A stretch of 48,747 bases of DNA, from contig CALKGI010000011.1 in NCBI GenBank assembly GCA_938085045.1, positions 1 to 48,747 of the forward strand, given 5' to 3'. Positions 1-7,211 of this stretch are shown here, one piece after another (within the stretch, counting starts at the first letter, position 1; the number at the start of each line of letters is the position of its first letter). The position numbers were made by a program, and so were the translations under genes. A model generated the notes under the pieces. That model saw only the letters and a list, made by a program, of their open reading frames with translations, ran no database searches and was not told the DNA's origin. Source of the DNA: an uncultured Alteromonadaceae bacterium (lineage in GTDB: Bacteria; Pseudomonadota; Gammaproteobacteria; Enterobacterales; Alteromonadaceae).

Positions 1-124
1 TCAGGCCAAAAGCGTGAGCTGCGCCTTTAGCGCCAACTGTTACTTCTTTGTTTACTGCTGCTGATACTGGTGCGATGGCGAAAGCCAAAAGACCTGTTAA
101 TAATACCGCTTTAGATTTGTTCAT
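1..124 (-). CDS. Exported protein, N-terminal fragment (runs off the window)
   Basis: On the minus strand an ATG at 124-122 opens a frame that stays open to the window edge (41 codons). The N-terminus is a clear Sec signal peptide: MNKSK, a hydrophobic core of about 13 residues, then a likely cleavage after PVSA. The visible mature part begins AVNKEVTVGAKGAAHAFGL, too short to assign a family. An AAGAAGG ribosome site lies about 10 bases upstream of the ATG. A GTG nine bases upstream in the same frame is a weaker start because it sits almost on the ribosome site. Function unknown; it could be a periplasmic or outer-membrane protein. Confidence 0.7.
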   Translation of the reverse strand, partial: MNKSKAVLLTGLLAFAIAPVSAAVNKEVTVGAKGAAHAFGL

Positions 125-682
125 TTTGTTCACTACCTTCTTATTTAAAATTATAGTTTTAATGTTTATGTTTCTAATTTTACTTGTAGATAAGCTTGTT
201 AAATCTTGGTGTTTAACTGAACTTGATAACGTTTTGTACTCTTGCCTGTATTAAAGGCTTTTTTAAGTTTTGCTAAGCCGTTTGTTAAAACGATGTGACA
301 TTTTTAACATTTGATTTTTGATAGTGCAACTATTTTTTTGAATTAATATTAAACTTTACACGTAAAATACATCTTTAAAAACAGCTAAAATTCAATGAAA
401 TCAAGCGCTCTAGCACTGTTTTAGGGTGCAAAAATATATTTTATTTTATTTTCAATTGATTTATTTTCGTACAATACGAAGGATAAAAGGGTGTTAACAT
501 AAACAAAAAATCAAACATATCTTATAAATATCAATAAGATAGAACAAAATCGTTTAACAAACCGCCAAAATAGCTGTCGCTTTATCACTTTGACTAATTA
601 AATGGGAATGATCACGTTTGGTATAAAACGCCATTATTACCAATTTATAAACCAAACAACAAATGCTAACCCCCTTTAAACC

Positions 683-782
683 CAAATGAATATAAATTCA
701 CAATTTATTCACAAATAGAATAAGCATGACGTTGTTGCTTCATTAACCTGTTAACATACGTTCCTTAAACTATATTCATTTG
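683..782. repeat. Perfect 12-bp inverted repeat, 76-bp spacer
   Basis: CAAATGAATATA at 683-694 is repeated in reverse complement, TATATTCATTTG, at 771-782. The spacer is AT-rich and noncoding. It could be a paired regulator site or the ends of a small degenerate element; neither can be shown here. Confidence 0.45.
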
Positions 783-810
783 TGCAGTTTGGCGGTTTCT
801 GTTGTCGGCG

Positions 811-841
811 GTAGACGAGACCTCAACCTCGCTCATCAATA
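811..841. repeat. CGAGA-hairpin intergenic repeat, copy 1
   Basis: GACGAGACCTCAACCTCGCT is closely matched at 2273-2303 by GTCGAGACTTCAATCTCGCT, followed in both by CATYAAYA. In the second copy CGAGA and TCTCG can pair around a CTTCAA-type loop. Both copies are intergenic and in the same orientation. They may be a short dispersed palindromic family. Confidence 0.5.
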
Positions 842-1091
842 GCATCTGCAACTTCTATCAAAACGGGTCTATATTTGGTCGTGCATGAAATGCACGCTAC
901 GTTAGGGGTTATTTCACAAAATTACCGATAGTAGAATTAAATAGTGTGTTTTTGCCAGCTTTTACCACCAAAAACGCCATTTTGTCGTAAATATGCCAAT
1001 CCCTGTCTGATTTCATCGAACCCAAATTGGCCTAAACCGCTAAAATTCGCTCCAAGTTATCGAGCAATCTAACGAAACCAAGGCAAACAAC

Positions 1092-1205
1092 ATGAAAACA
1101 GTATTCTCTCAAAGTGTATCCTGCGTGGTCGAAACCACTGCATTAACGGGTTTATACTCTGCTGTTCTGTACGTTGGTAGCCAATTGATTTTAACGATTG
1201 TTTAA
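1092..1205 (+). CDS. Possible 37-aa hydrophobic microprotein
   Basis: ATG at 1092 opens a 37-codon frame ending in TAA at 1203-1205. The product starts MKTVFSQSVSCVVETTAL and continues GLYSAVLYVGSQLILTIV, so the C-terminal half is hydrophobic enough for one membrane segment. AAGG sits about 8 bases upstream as a possible ribosome site. There is no family assignment, and a frame this short can arise by chance; the isolated setting in a 1.3-kb gene-poor region is the main reason to record it. Confidence 0.3.
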   Translation: MKTVFSQSVSCVVETTALTGLYSAVLYVGSQLILTIV

Positions 1206-1491
1206 TACGGGTTTAAAATAGAAAGTTAAGAATGAAGGTTTAGGTTTATTGAAGGTGATGATTAAATGTGGTCATTGATTGGCAATCCCAATACGTTGGG
1301 TGCCAATAGAAGGTAGACACGGGGATTACCCTTACGGTGCTTTAATACTGCGTAATATCCATTACACCAGCCAAAAAAAACGCCCCTATATATAGTGGCG
1401 TTTTTTGAGCTTATATATAGTGGCATTTTTTCCACTATATTTTTCCCACTATATATAGGGGCGATTAATTTTCGCCTCAAACACTCAATCC
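1206..1491. other. Gene-free stretch with repeats
   Basis: Contains a degenerate copy of a GGTAGACACGGG-type repeat (about 1310-1335, compare 8541-8620) and the nested TATATATAGTGG hairpins at 1381-1463. A 72-codon minus frame crosses it but is built from the repeats and is not accepted as a gene. Confidence 0.5.
1381..1463. repeat. Nested inverted repeats of TATATATAGTGG
   Basis: CGCCCCTATATATAGTGG at 1381-1398 is perfectly reverse-complemented at 1446-1463 (18 bp). Inside lies a second hairpin, ATATAGTGG at 1415-1423 with CCACTATAT at 1432-1440 around a CATTTTTT loop. The transcript could fold into a long stem with U-rich loops. It lies just past the stop of the minus-strand lysozyme gene at 1492, so it may act as its terminator. 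Confidence 0.6.
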
Positions 1492-2049
1492 TTAAACACT
1501 TAACAGTAAATTACTCACATAATCGTTGCGTGCTTCGCTAACTGGCGCACGACGATGGCTTTGTTTAGCCGCTTCTGCCCAGTCTTGATTAGCCAAAGCT
1601 TTGTTAAAGCTTGGCCAGCCTTTTCTAAGGTTGGTGGCGCCAAGGTTGAAAATCATATCAAATAGCGCCTGTTTTACATTATCTGGCAAACCATCAAAGT
1701 CTGAATAAATGCCCGCCAATTCGCCGCCAAAACTTTCGATTTCTTCAGCCAGTTTACTGTTAATCGCATCTTCTGTCATGGTCAGCCCTTCTGGGCGTTT
1801 GTAATAAGACGCGACTCGGTTGGCATCCATCTGTTGTACAGCCGCGTAATCTTCAACAATTTCAGCTGCTGTTGCCTCACTGCCGTCTGGTTTGTTAAAC
1901 GCAAATTTGGTTGCATCATCACTGGTTGGCATGTAAAAGCCCACGCCTACGGTGACCAATCCTTTAGAATCTAAGTACATATAAGGCACTTCGCCTTCGT
2001 ATAGCTTTGTAGCGCTAATGACTTTACTAATCAGTTGTTCAGATAACAT
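1492..2049 (-). CDS. T4-type lysozyme (GH24-like muramidase) domain protein
   Basis: A 185-aa protein whose N-terminus carries the T4 lysozyme catalytic layout: Glu18 followed by Gly, Asp27 nine residues later and Thr33 six residues after that, in the context EGxxxxxYxDxxGxxTxGxG. The C-terminal part (LFDMIFNLG, RRAPVSEARNDY) also fits phage-lysozyme and pesticin-like muramidases, which cleave the N-acetylmuramic acid-GlcNAc bond of peptidoglycan. No signal peptide or membrane segment is visible, so export would need a holin or a secretion apparatus. No holin, spanin, phage structural or T6SS gene lies nearby. AGGAA sits 5 bases before the ATG. Domain call firm; biological role (phage remnant, effector, cell-wall enzyme) open. 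Confidence 0.8.
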   Translation of the reverse strand: MLSEQLISKVISATKLYEGEVPYMYLDSKGLVTVGVGFYMPTSDDATKFAFNKPDGSEATAAEIVEDYAAVQQMDANRVASYYKRPEGLTMTEDAINSKLAEEIESFGGELAGIYSDFDGLPDNVKQALFDMIFNLGATNLRKGWPSFNKALANQDWAEAAKQSHRRAPVSEARNDYVSNLLLSV

Positions 2050-2366
2050 TGTGGTTCCTGTTTATTGACAGACAAAAGTCGATCATAGTTTTACCTGCTT
2101 AATGAGACTCGGGGGCTTTGCTGGCTTATAGCGCGAGTTCAACGATTTGGGTAAAATATTGTACGAATAACATCTTCGACCCTGCCCATTAAAGTGAATA
2201 AAATGCCTTGCAAGATAATGCTAGACCAGATTTAATCAGCAAGACAAAGGTACATTAGCTTTATTGTGGGCCGCAGTCGAGACTTCAATCTCGCTCATTA
2301 ACACCCATTGTTACCCAGTTTACGCAGTGCCAATAAAACCATAATAACAACAATAGAACCTAAATC
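2050..2366. other. Intergenic region between lysozyme and sensor kinase genes
   Basis: Divergent promoter region of about 317 bases. The only distinct structure is the second CGAGA-hairpin repeat at 2273-2303. No recognisable operator or riboswitch was seen. Confidence 0.4.
2273..2303. repeat. CGAGA-hairpin intergenic repeat, copy 2
   Basis: Same orientation and sequence pattern as 811-841. CGAGA (starting at 2278) pairs with TCTCG around the short sequence CTTCAA, so the motif can form a small stem-loop. Confidence 0.5.
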
Positions 2367-3362
2367 ATGTTAATTCGCCGTACTATGACTTTCACTCTAC
2401 AGCTTTGCTTTTTATTGGTTAGCGACCAATTGAGCGCAGCAGATTTGACCATTAACAAACAGCCCAATCAAATTCTGTCACGCATTTATCTGATCAGTGG
2501 CGTTCACGTCAGCGCATTAACCGCTTTTTTGGCATTAAGCACATCCAACAATCCGTTGTACGCTCACCAAAGCAGTCAAAAAAAACCACCGCTTAAGTCT
2601 CAAGTTCATTTTATACACCTACAAAATCAACTATTACGGCTAAAAAAAGAAAATGCGTTTCAGCAGGCCGTATGGGTCAGTGCCTTGGTGCTAATGATGG
2701 TTATCACTGCTGCGGGTTTGGCTTTTTATGCTCATCGTCAAAATATGACTCGTCAAATTAGCCTCGAAGCGCTAAGAGTGCGCATTGCCAGCGACCTGCA
2801 TGACGAATTGGGTTCGTCGTTAACCCGTATTTCGTTGTTGTCAGACTTAGTGCGCAGCGGTGCTCAGCCCAACACTCAAAGTCAGCAACTCAACAATATA
2901 AGTGCCATTTCGCGCGAGGCCATCACCTCAATGAGTGATGTGATTTGGTCGATTGATGCCCGAAATGAAAATCTAGGGGCGTTGGTTGAACGCATGACCG
3001 ACTGTTGCAGTGCGCTTTTGGTAGAGCAAGATATTAACGTCGATTTTGACAAAATAGCATTGCCCTTGGCAAACGTGTTGCCACTGGATATACGCCAAGA
3101 CCTATATCTAATTTTTAAAGAAGCGATAAACAACTGCGCCAAACATGCCAGTGCGACTGAGGTAAAGATTCAACTGAGTTGGACTAAGAACTTATTGTCG
3201 TTGCTAATCGCCGACAATGGTTGTGGTTTATTGGCTGACCGAAAACTCACTGGGCAGGGTTTTGCCAACATGCACATGCGAGCGCGGCGTTTGGCGGCGC
3301 AATTGAGTATTTATGATAACAATGGTCTAACACTGCGATTAACAGGTATTAAACTTATATGA
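2367..3362 (+). CDS. Sensor histidine kinase, NarL-system (HisKA_3) type
   Basis: 331-aa membrane kinase. Hydrophobic N-terminus (about 8-24), a short poorly conserved region, a possible coiled coil (82-100), one strong membrane segment (about 101-121), then HisKA_3 dimerisation with phospho-acceptor His145 in SDLHDELGSS, and an HATPase domain with N-box KEAINNCAKH (251-260), DNGCG (283-287) and GQGFANM (297-303). Such kinases phosphorylate LuxR/NarL-type regulators. The stop overlaps the start of the response regulator by 4 bases, so they form an operon. The periplasmic part is unusually short and no known sensor domain is recognisable. No clear ribosome site precedes the ATG; ATG at 2385 is an alternative start. 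Confidence 0.85.
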   Translation: MLIRRTMTFTLQLCFLLVSDQLSAADLTINKQPNQILSRIYLISGVHVSALTAFLALSTSNNPLYAHQSSQKKPPLKSQVHFIHLQNQLLRLKKENAFQQAVWVSALVLMMVITAAGLAFYAHRQNMTRQISLEALRVRIASDLHDELGSSLTRISLLSDLVRSGAQPNTQSQQLNNISAISREAITSMSDVIWSIDARNENLGALVERMTDCCSALLVEQDINVDFDKIALPLANVLPLDIRQDLYLIFKEAINNCAKHASATEVKIQLSWTKNLLSLLIADNGCGLLADRKLTGQGFANMHMRARRLAAQLSIYDNNGLTLRLTGIKLI

Positions 3363-4000
3363 GTAAAATCATCACTTTGGGGCTGGTCGAAGACGATAAT
3401 CTGATTCGTTCCAGCTTGCAGGCTTACCTTGGCGCACAAGCTGAATTTGACGTAACCCACTCGGTTTCATCAGTTGAAGCGTTCATGGATTCTCTGGCCT
3501 GTACAGCAATACCCGACATCATACTCATGGATATTGGCTTACCCGGTATGTCGGGTATTGAAGGTATAAGGCTGATTAAAAACCAGTTTGCTCAAACTGA
3601 AATAATGATGTTGACCATTTACCCTGACGTCGACAAAATATTTGATTCGTTATGCGCAGGTGCCAGCGGTTATCTGCTGAAAAACACCGAGCTGGCAGGT
3701 ATCAAAAGCTCGTTGATTGAACTGCATCAAGGTGGTGCCCCCATGTCACCGACTGTGGCGCGCAAGGTCATCGGTCATTTTGAGCCACTCAAACCCAATA
3801 GCTGTGACTCGGGTCTTGAGTTATTAACCAAAAGAGAACAACAAGTAGTCGATGGCCTAGTCGACGGTTTGGCTTACAAACAGGTCGCCACCCGACTTGA
3901 GATCAGCCTTGAAACGGTTCGGCATCATATTAAGAATATTTATAGCAAGTTGCAGGTTAATTCCAAAGCGCAGGTGATTGCGCGGGTGTTGCGGCGTTAG
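3359..4000 (+). CDS. Response regulator, NarL/LuxR family
   Basis: 213 aa: N-terminal receiver with acidic pair Asp12-Asp13, phospho-acceptor Asp58 (ILMDIGLPG), Thr86 and Lys108, then a C-terminal LuxR-type helix-turn-helix (about 150-210: LTKREQQVVDGLVDGLAYKQ, followed by LEISLETVRHHIKNIYSKL). It should be phosphorylated by the overlapping upstream kinase and act as a transcription factor. The ATGA overlap implies translational coupling. Targets are unknown; the secreted hydrolase gene about 350 bases downstream in the same direction is a reasonable candidate, but no operator was identified. Confidence 0.92.
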   Translation: MSKIITLGLVEDDNLIRSSLQAYLGAQAEFDVTHSVSSVEAFMDSLACTAIPDIILMDIGLPGMSGIEGIRLIKNQFAQTEIMMLTIYPDVDKIFDSLCAGASGYLLKNTELAGIKSSLIELHQGGAPMSPTVARKVIGHFEPLKPNSCDSGLELLTKREQQVVDGLVDGLAYKQVATRLEISLETVRHHIKNIYSKLQVNSKAQVIARVLRR

Positions 4001-4034
4001 AGGCTAGCGCTGCATTTCAATAATGCTTCACATC

Positions 4035-4078
4035 GGAGGATGGGTTAGGCGCCAGCGAAGCCAGCCGTAACCCATCGG
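4035..4078. repeat. GGAGGATGGGTTAGG hairpin repeat, single copy
   Basis: GATGGGTTAGGC pairs imperfectly with GCCGTAACCCATC around an AGCGAAGCC-type centre. The same unit recurs at 26030-26066, 26178-26223, 48346-48389 and 48513-48567. It lies 35 bases past the response regulator stop. Confidence 0.7.
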
Positions 4079-4190
4079 GCGATTCGCATTAAGCACAAAA
4101 CCACACAACGGGATCCTTTCGATGTCAGCTAAAAGCCCTCAATAATTGCTGACCAAACAGTCAGAAATCGTTATTAATCAAGCATTTATT

Positions 4191-4347
4191 TTCATTTCTC
4201 CCATATCTATGGGATAGCAGCCCATCGGACCAGTTGTTAAGGTAACGCAGCTGGTACGAGGTCTAACCAATAGAGTCAACCCGTCCGGCATGTTTTACAA
4301 CTAACAATAAAATCTAACAACACCTAACAAAAACAGGAACATTCAAC
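4191..4347 (+). promoter_or_regulatory. Possible structured leader upstream of the SGNH hydrolase
   Basis: The stretch before the hydrolase has several complementary pairs: CCCATA/TATGGG (4200-4213), CCAG/CTGG (4230-4233/4251-4254) enclosing GTTA/TAAC, GGACC (4227-4231) with GGTCT (4260-4264), and CGGAC (4226-4230) with GTCCG (4283-4287). The last two pairings use the same left arm and exclude each other. It matches no riboswitch consensus I could recall. Short complementary segments occur by chance, so this is tentative. Confidence 0.25.
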
Positions 4348-5844
4348 ATGTCCAAACAACAAAAAAGCTACTCACTTCAACGTTCTATCCTTATCGCCTT
4401 GTCATGTGCTACCACCATGTCACCGGTTTGGGCGGCTAACGTCAATCAAGACACCAATGATTCGGGCCAGCAGGTTCGTGCGACAGCGCAAGAAAAAGCG
4501 CGAGGGTTCACCGACAAAGACATAGTTAAAATGCGCAAACAGCTTGAAGGCATTAACCCCAACCGCAAAACTAGCCCCTCAAAAGCGAATACTCGTTCTG
4601 TCAAAGGACAAACCAGCAAGATAGTCGCCGTAAATAATTTGGCGATGAACAATGGTGTGGCCATCACTGGTTTAAGCGGTGCCTCAGGTAGCGAAACTTT
4701 TTACACCTTTAACGTACCGGCAGGTACTCACACGTTAATATTCGAAATGTCTGGCGGCAGCGGTGATGCCGATATGTACGTTTTGTTTGGCGGGCAACCC
4801 AGTTCAGGCAACTATGAATGTCGCCCATATGTGTCGGGCAATAATGAAACCTGTAATATATCTAACATTCAAGCAGGTACTTATCATGTGATGCTACAAG
4901 GTTACAGTGCATATGCCGATGCAAGTCTTACAGCGACTTATCAGAACGGCCCAATAGTATTACCACCACACCGCCTTGCCGTTGCTGGTGACAGTATCAC
5001 TAAGGCATTTTCAGCTGATTGTACTTCTAACTATTCGTGGTGGGACTTGCTTTGCCCTGCCGGTGGAGACCAAGAACATCACTCTTGGTTTGATGGTTCG
5101 GCAAGTAGCGTTAACAGTGTTTTCGACCGTTTTCACGCGATTGATAACACCAGTTTATCTAACCAAAGCGCGGCGCAAAGCGGGTCTGAAATGCGCGGCG
5201 GCAATAACAACTTTGTCGTTCAAGCCAATCATATTGTCAATCAAGCCGATCAGCCCAACAACGTAACCGTGGTATTGGGTGGCAACGATTTGTGTAACCG
5301 AGGCTGCGTTGACGGACAAGACTGCGCCGACCCCATTTATACCGACCAACAGTGGCGTGAATCAGTACAAAGTGGGTTAGACATTTTAATGGCTGGTATG
5401 CCTGCCGATTCGAGTGTTTTGTTGGGGTCGGTACCCAGAGTACAAGACATTCGTCAGGCCGGTAAAGATTTACAGGCGCAAAAACCATGGGATGTTGACT
5501 GTGATTACATTTGGACTAACTACGATGTTTGTTCAATTGTTACAGCCGATGGCACCTACAATAACGAAACCGTTGCCGAGCGTCACACCGGCGTGGCCGC
5601 TGCGCAAAAGCGCTACAACGCGATTCTTGCTGAAGAAGCCACAGCCTATAATAGCAATGCCAATGGCCGAAACCCGAATGGGATTGTTGTCGCATCTGAG
5701 TATGTTAACGAAGCCACACCTTCGGCCGGTACCTTTGCTTTTGGCTCAGAACACATCAATGGTGGCGACTGCTTCCACCCCAATGTGGCGACCCAAAACT
5801 TGATCAGCGATTTCATGTATAACGCCAATCCAAGCAAGCCATAG
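4348..5844 (+). CDS. Secreted SGNH/GDSL hydrolase with PPC domain
   Basis: 498 aa with a Sec signal peptide (cleavage near residue 30, PVWAA). Residues about 105-200 form a bacterial pre-peptidase C-terminal (PPC) beta-sandwich, with the usual GxxGDADMYV and YECRPY...ETC features. Residues about 207-495 are an SGNH/GDSL hydrolase: block I GDSIT with nucleophile Ser216, GGND (311-314) and the terminal DCFHP with Asp474 and His477. The family hydrolyses ester bonds in lipids, polysaccharide acetyl groups and similar substrates. Many cysteines suggest disulfides in the mature enzyme. PPC usually lies C-terminal to a peptidase; here it precedes an esterase. Substrate cannot be stated. Confidence 0.88.
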   Translation: MSKQQKSYSLQRSILIALSCATTMSPVWAANVNQDTNDSGQQVRATAQEKARGFTDKDIVKMRKQLEGINPNRKTSPSKANTRSVKGQTSKIVAVNNLAMNNGVAITGLSGASGSETFYTFNVPAGTHTLIFEMSGGSGDADMYVLFGGQPSSGNYECRPYVSGNNETCNISNIQAGTYHVMLQGYSAYADASLTATYQNGPIVLPPHRLAVAGDSITKAFSADCTSNYSWWDLLCPAGGDQEHHSWFDGSASSVNSVFDRFHAIDNTSLSNQSAAQSGSEMRGGNNNFVVQANHIVNQADQPNNVTVVLGGNDLCNRGCVDGQDCADPIYTDQQWRESVQSGLDILMAGMPADSSVLLGSVPRVQDIRQAGKDLQAQKPWDVDCDYIWTNYDVCSIVTADGTYNNETVAERHTGVAAAQKRYNAILAEEATAYNSNANGRNPNGIVVASEYVNEATPSAGTFAFGSEHINGGDCFHPNVATQNLISDFMYNANPSKP

Positions 5845-5977
5845 GCCTTAATTGAGACCAATTGTGCAATAAAAAATCAAGGTAGCAAGGACGCTTCCAC
5901 AAAAGCATTATTACCCTTTCAAACCCACCCCATAACAGCTATATTCAATACACTAAAATCACACCAAGCACCCAACT

Positions 5978-7192
5978 ATGGCAATACGAGTTAAAGTAGC
6001 ACAAACCCCCAAAGAACTAACCGATGTATACAAATTACGGTATCAAGTTTATGTCCAAGGTGAGGGTTATTTTAAGGATATGCCCGGCGACATGATCTCT
6101 GATCATTTTGACAGCGTACCCGGTTGTGCCAACATCATCGCCTATAGCGGCGACACGCCAGTTGCCACCATGCGCGCTAACCTCGACTCAGAGATTTTGC
6201 TACCCTCAGATGAAATGTACGATTTCACCGAATTTCGCCAAAGGATCAATAAACAAGCAAAAGAAAACGATGGACGCGTATTGCTTGGCAGCGCTGGCAT
6301 GCTGGCCATTGCTGGTCCATGGCGAAACCGCCGAGATGTTTTTCGGGCTTTGTTCAAAATGTGTTGTGATGTCGGACATTCGTGGGACGTGACTCATATT
6401 ATTTCGACAGTCAACGTCAGAACAGCCGCCATGTATAAGCGCTTGCGCTTTGAAGAGTTGGACGAAAAAGTATGGTTGCCTGAGATTGGCGAGCACATTG
6501 TTCCAATGGGCAACATTTTTGAACCGATTTATGAATGGGCATTTGGCGCATTTGCCGACAAGCACGATTTTCTTGAAAACTTCACTGGTTGTTTTCAGTA
6601 TTTGCTGGTCAGTTCTGGCTCAGACATTTTTCTTCAAGACCAACCGGGTGATGAAGCCTATTTGATCAGTAAAGGCACGGTTAATATTTCTCGTTCAGAC
6701 CCTGAATCTGACGGGTCATTGAGTTTGGCCACGCTGTCTCGCGGTGATATGTTTGGTGAGCTGTCATTAATTGACGATCAACCACGCTCAGCCACCGCCA
6801 AAGCGGTCAGTAATGTTGAACTGGTGGTGTTAAACCGTGAAGCCTTTTGGCAAAAAGCCCATCAAGACCCACAATACCTTAAGGGCTTGCTGCAAATATT
6901 AACCACTAGGTTGCGTGATATTGACCAACGCGCTTTTGTTTATGCCCATGGCAGTGTTGATGTTCGTTTGACCTTTTTCATTAACAAAGTACTCGAAAGC
7001 GCTGTCGAGTCAGTCAAATCACCGGGCAACTTCGTGGCCAAAATCACCATAGAAGAGTTTGCTTATATGGCCAGCGCCCCACAAAAAGAAGCCGCCAGTT
7101 TTTTATTGACCTTACAGTTAGATAACCGCTTAAAACTCAATAGAAAAGAAATCACTTTTCATGGTAACCAACCCATCAGCACAACCGAATAG
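5978..7192 (+). CDS. GNAT acyltransferase - cyclic-nucleotide-binding - winged-helix fusion, copy A
   Basis: 404 aa. Residues 1-185 resemble the GNAT-fold N-acyltransferases that include acyl-homoserine-lactone and FeeM-like N-acyl amino acid synthases (VYKLRYQVYV at 17-26; AGMLAI-WRNRRDVFRALFK at 106-127). Residues about 200-310 form a CRP-type cyclic-nucleotide domain with an intact phosphate-binding cassette, GELSLIDDQPRSATAKA, including Glu261, Arg270 and Ser271. A CRP-like helix-turn-helix follows (about 325-395). By analogy it could make an acylated product under cAMP control, or act as a DNA-binding regulator that uses an acyl ligand. No strong ribosome site precedes the ATG. A paralogue of nearly equal length follows after 19 bases. 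The domain calls are good; the reaction is inferred. Confidence 0.82.
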   Translation: MAIRVKVAQTPKELTDVYKLRYQVYVQGEGYFKDMPGDMISDHFDSVPGCANIIAYSGDTPVATMRANLDSEILLPSDEMYDFTEFRQRINKQAKENDGRVLLGSAGMLAIAGPWRNRRDVFRALFKMCCDVGHSWDVTHIISTVNVRTAAMYKRLRFEELDEKVWLPEIGEHIVPMGNIFEPIYEWAFGAFADKHDFLENFTGCFQYLLVSSGSDIFLQDQPGDEAYLISKGTVNISRSDPESDGSLSLATLSRGDMFGELSLIDDQPRSATAKAVSNVELVVLNREAFWQKAHQDPQYLKGLLQILTTRLRDIDQRAFVYAHGSVDVRLTFFINKVLESAVESVKSPGNFVAKITIEEFAYMASAPQKEAASFLLTLQLDNRLKLNRKEITFHGNQPISTTE

Positions 7193-7211
7193 TAGTGAGT
7201 AAAAGTAAGTT

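Larger units (their letters stand above)
125..1091. other. Long AT-rich intergenic region with inverted repeats
   Basis: No convincing gene in about 970 bases. It holds the upstream region of the exported protein at the left edge, an imperfect inverted repeat (GTTTGG-TATAAA at 616-627 against TTTATA-AA-CCAAAC at 644-657), a perfect 12-bp inverted repeat (683-694 / 771-782), and one copy of a short hairpin repeat at 811-841. Poly-A/T tracts are frequent between 300 and 560. Such length suggests a regulated upstream region, but no specific binding site could be named. Confidence 0.5.

Noticed and set aside
48..254. 68-codon plus-strand open frame at the left edge
   Set aside because: It is antisense to the signal-peptide gene on the minus strand and runs into its upstream region.
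1262..1480. 72-codon minus-strand open frame
   Set aside because: It is composed of the nested inverted repeats at 1381-1463 and a degenerate GGTAGACAC repeat; no ribosome site and no family resemblance.
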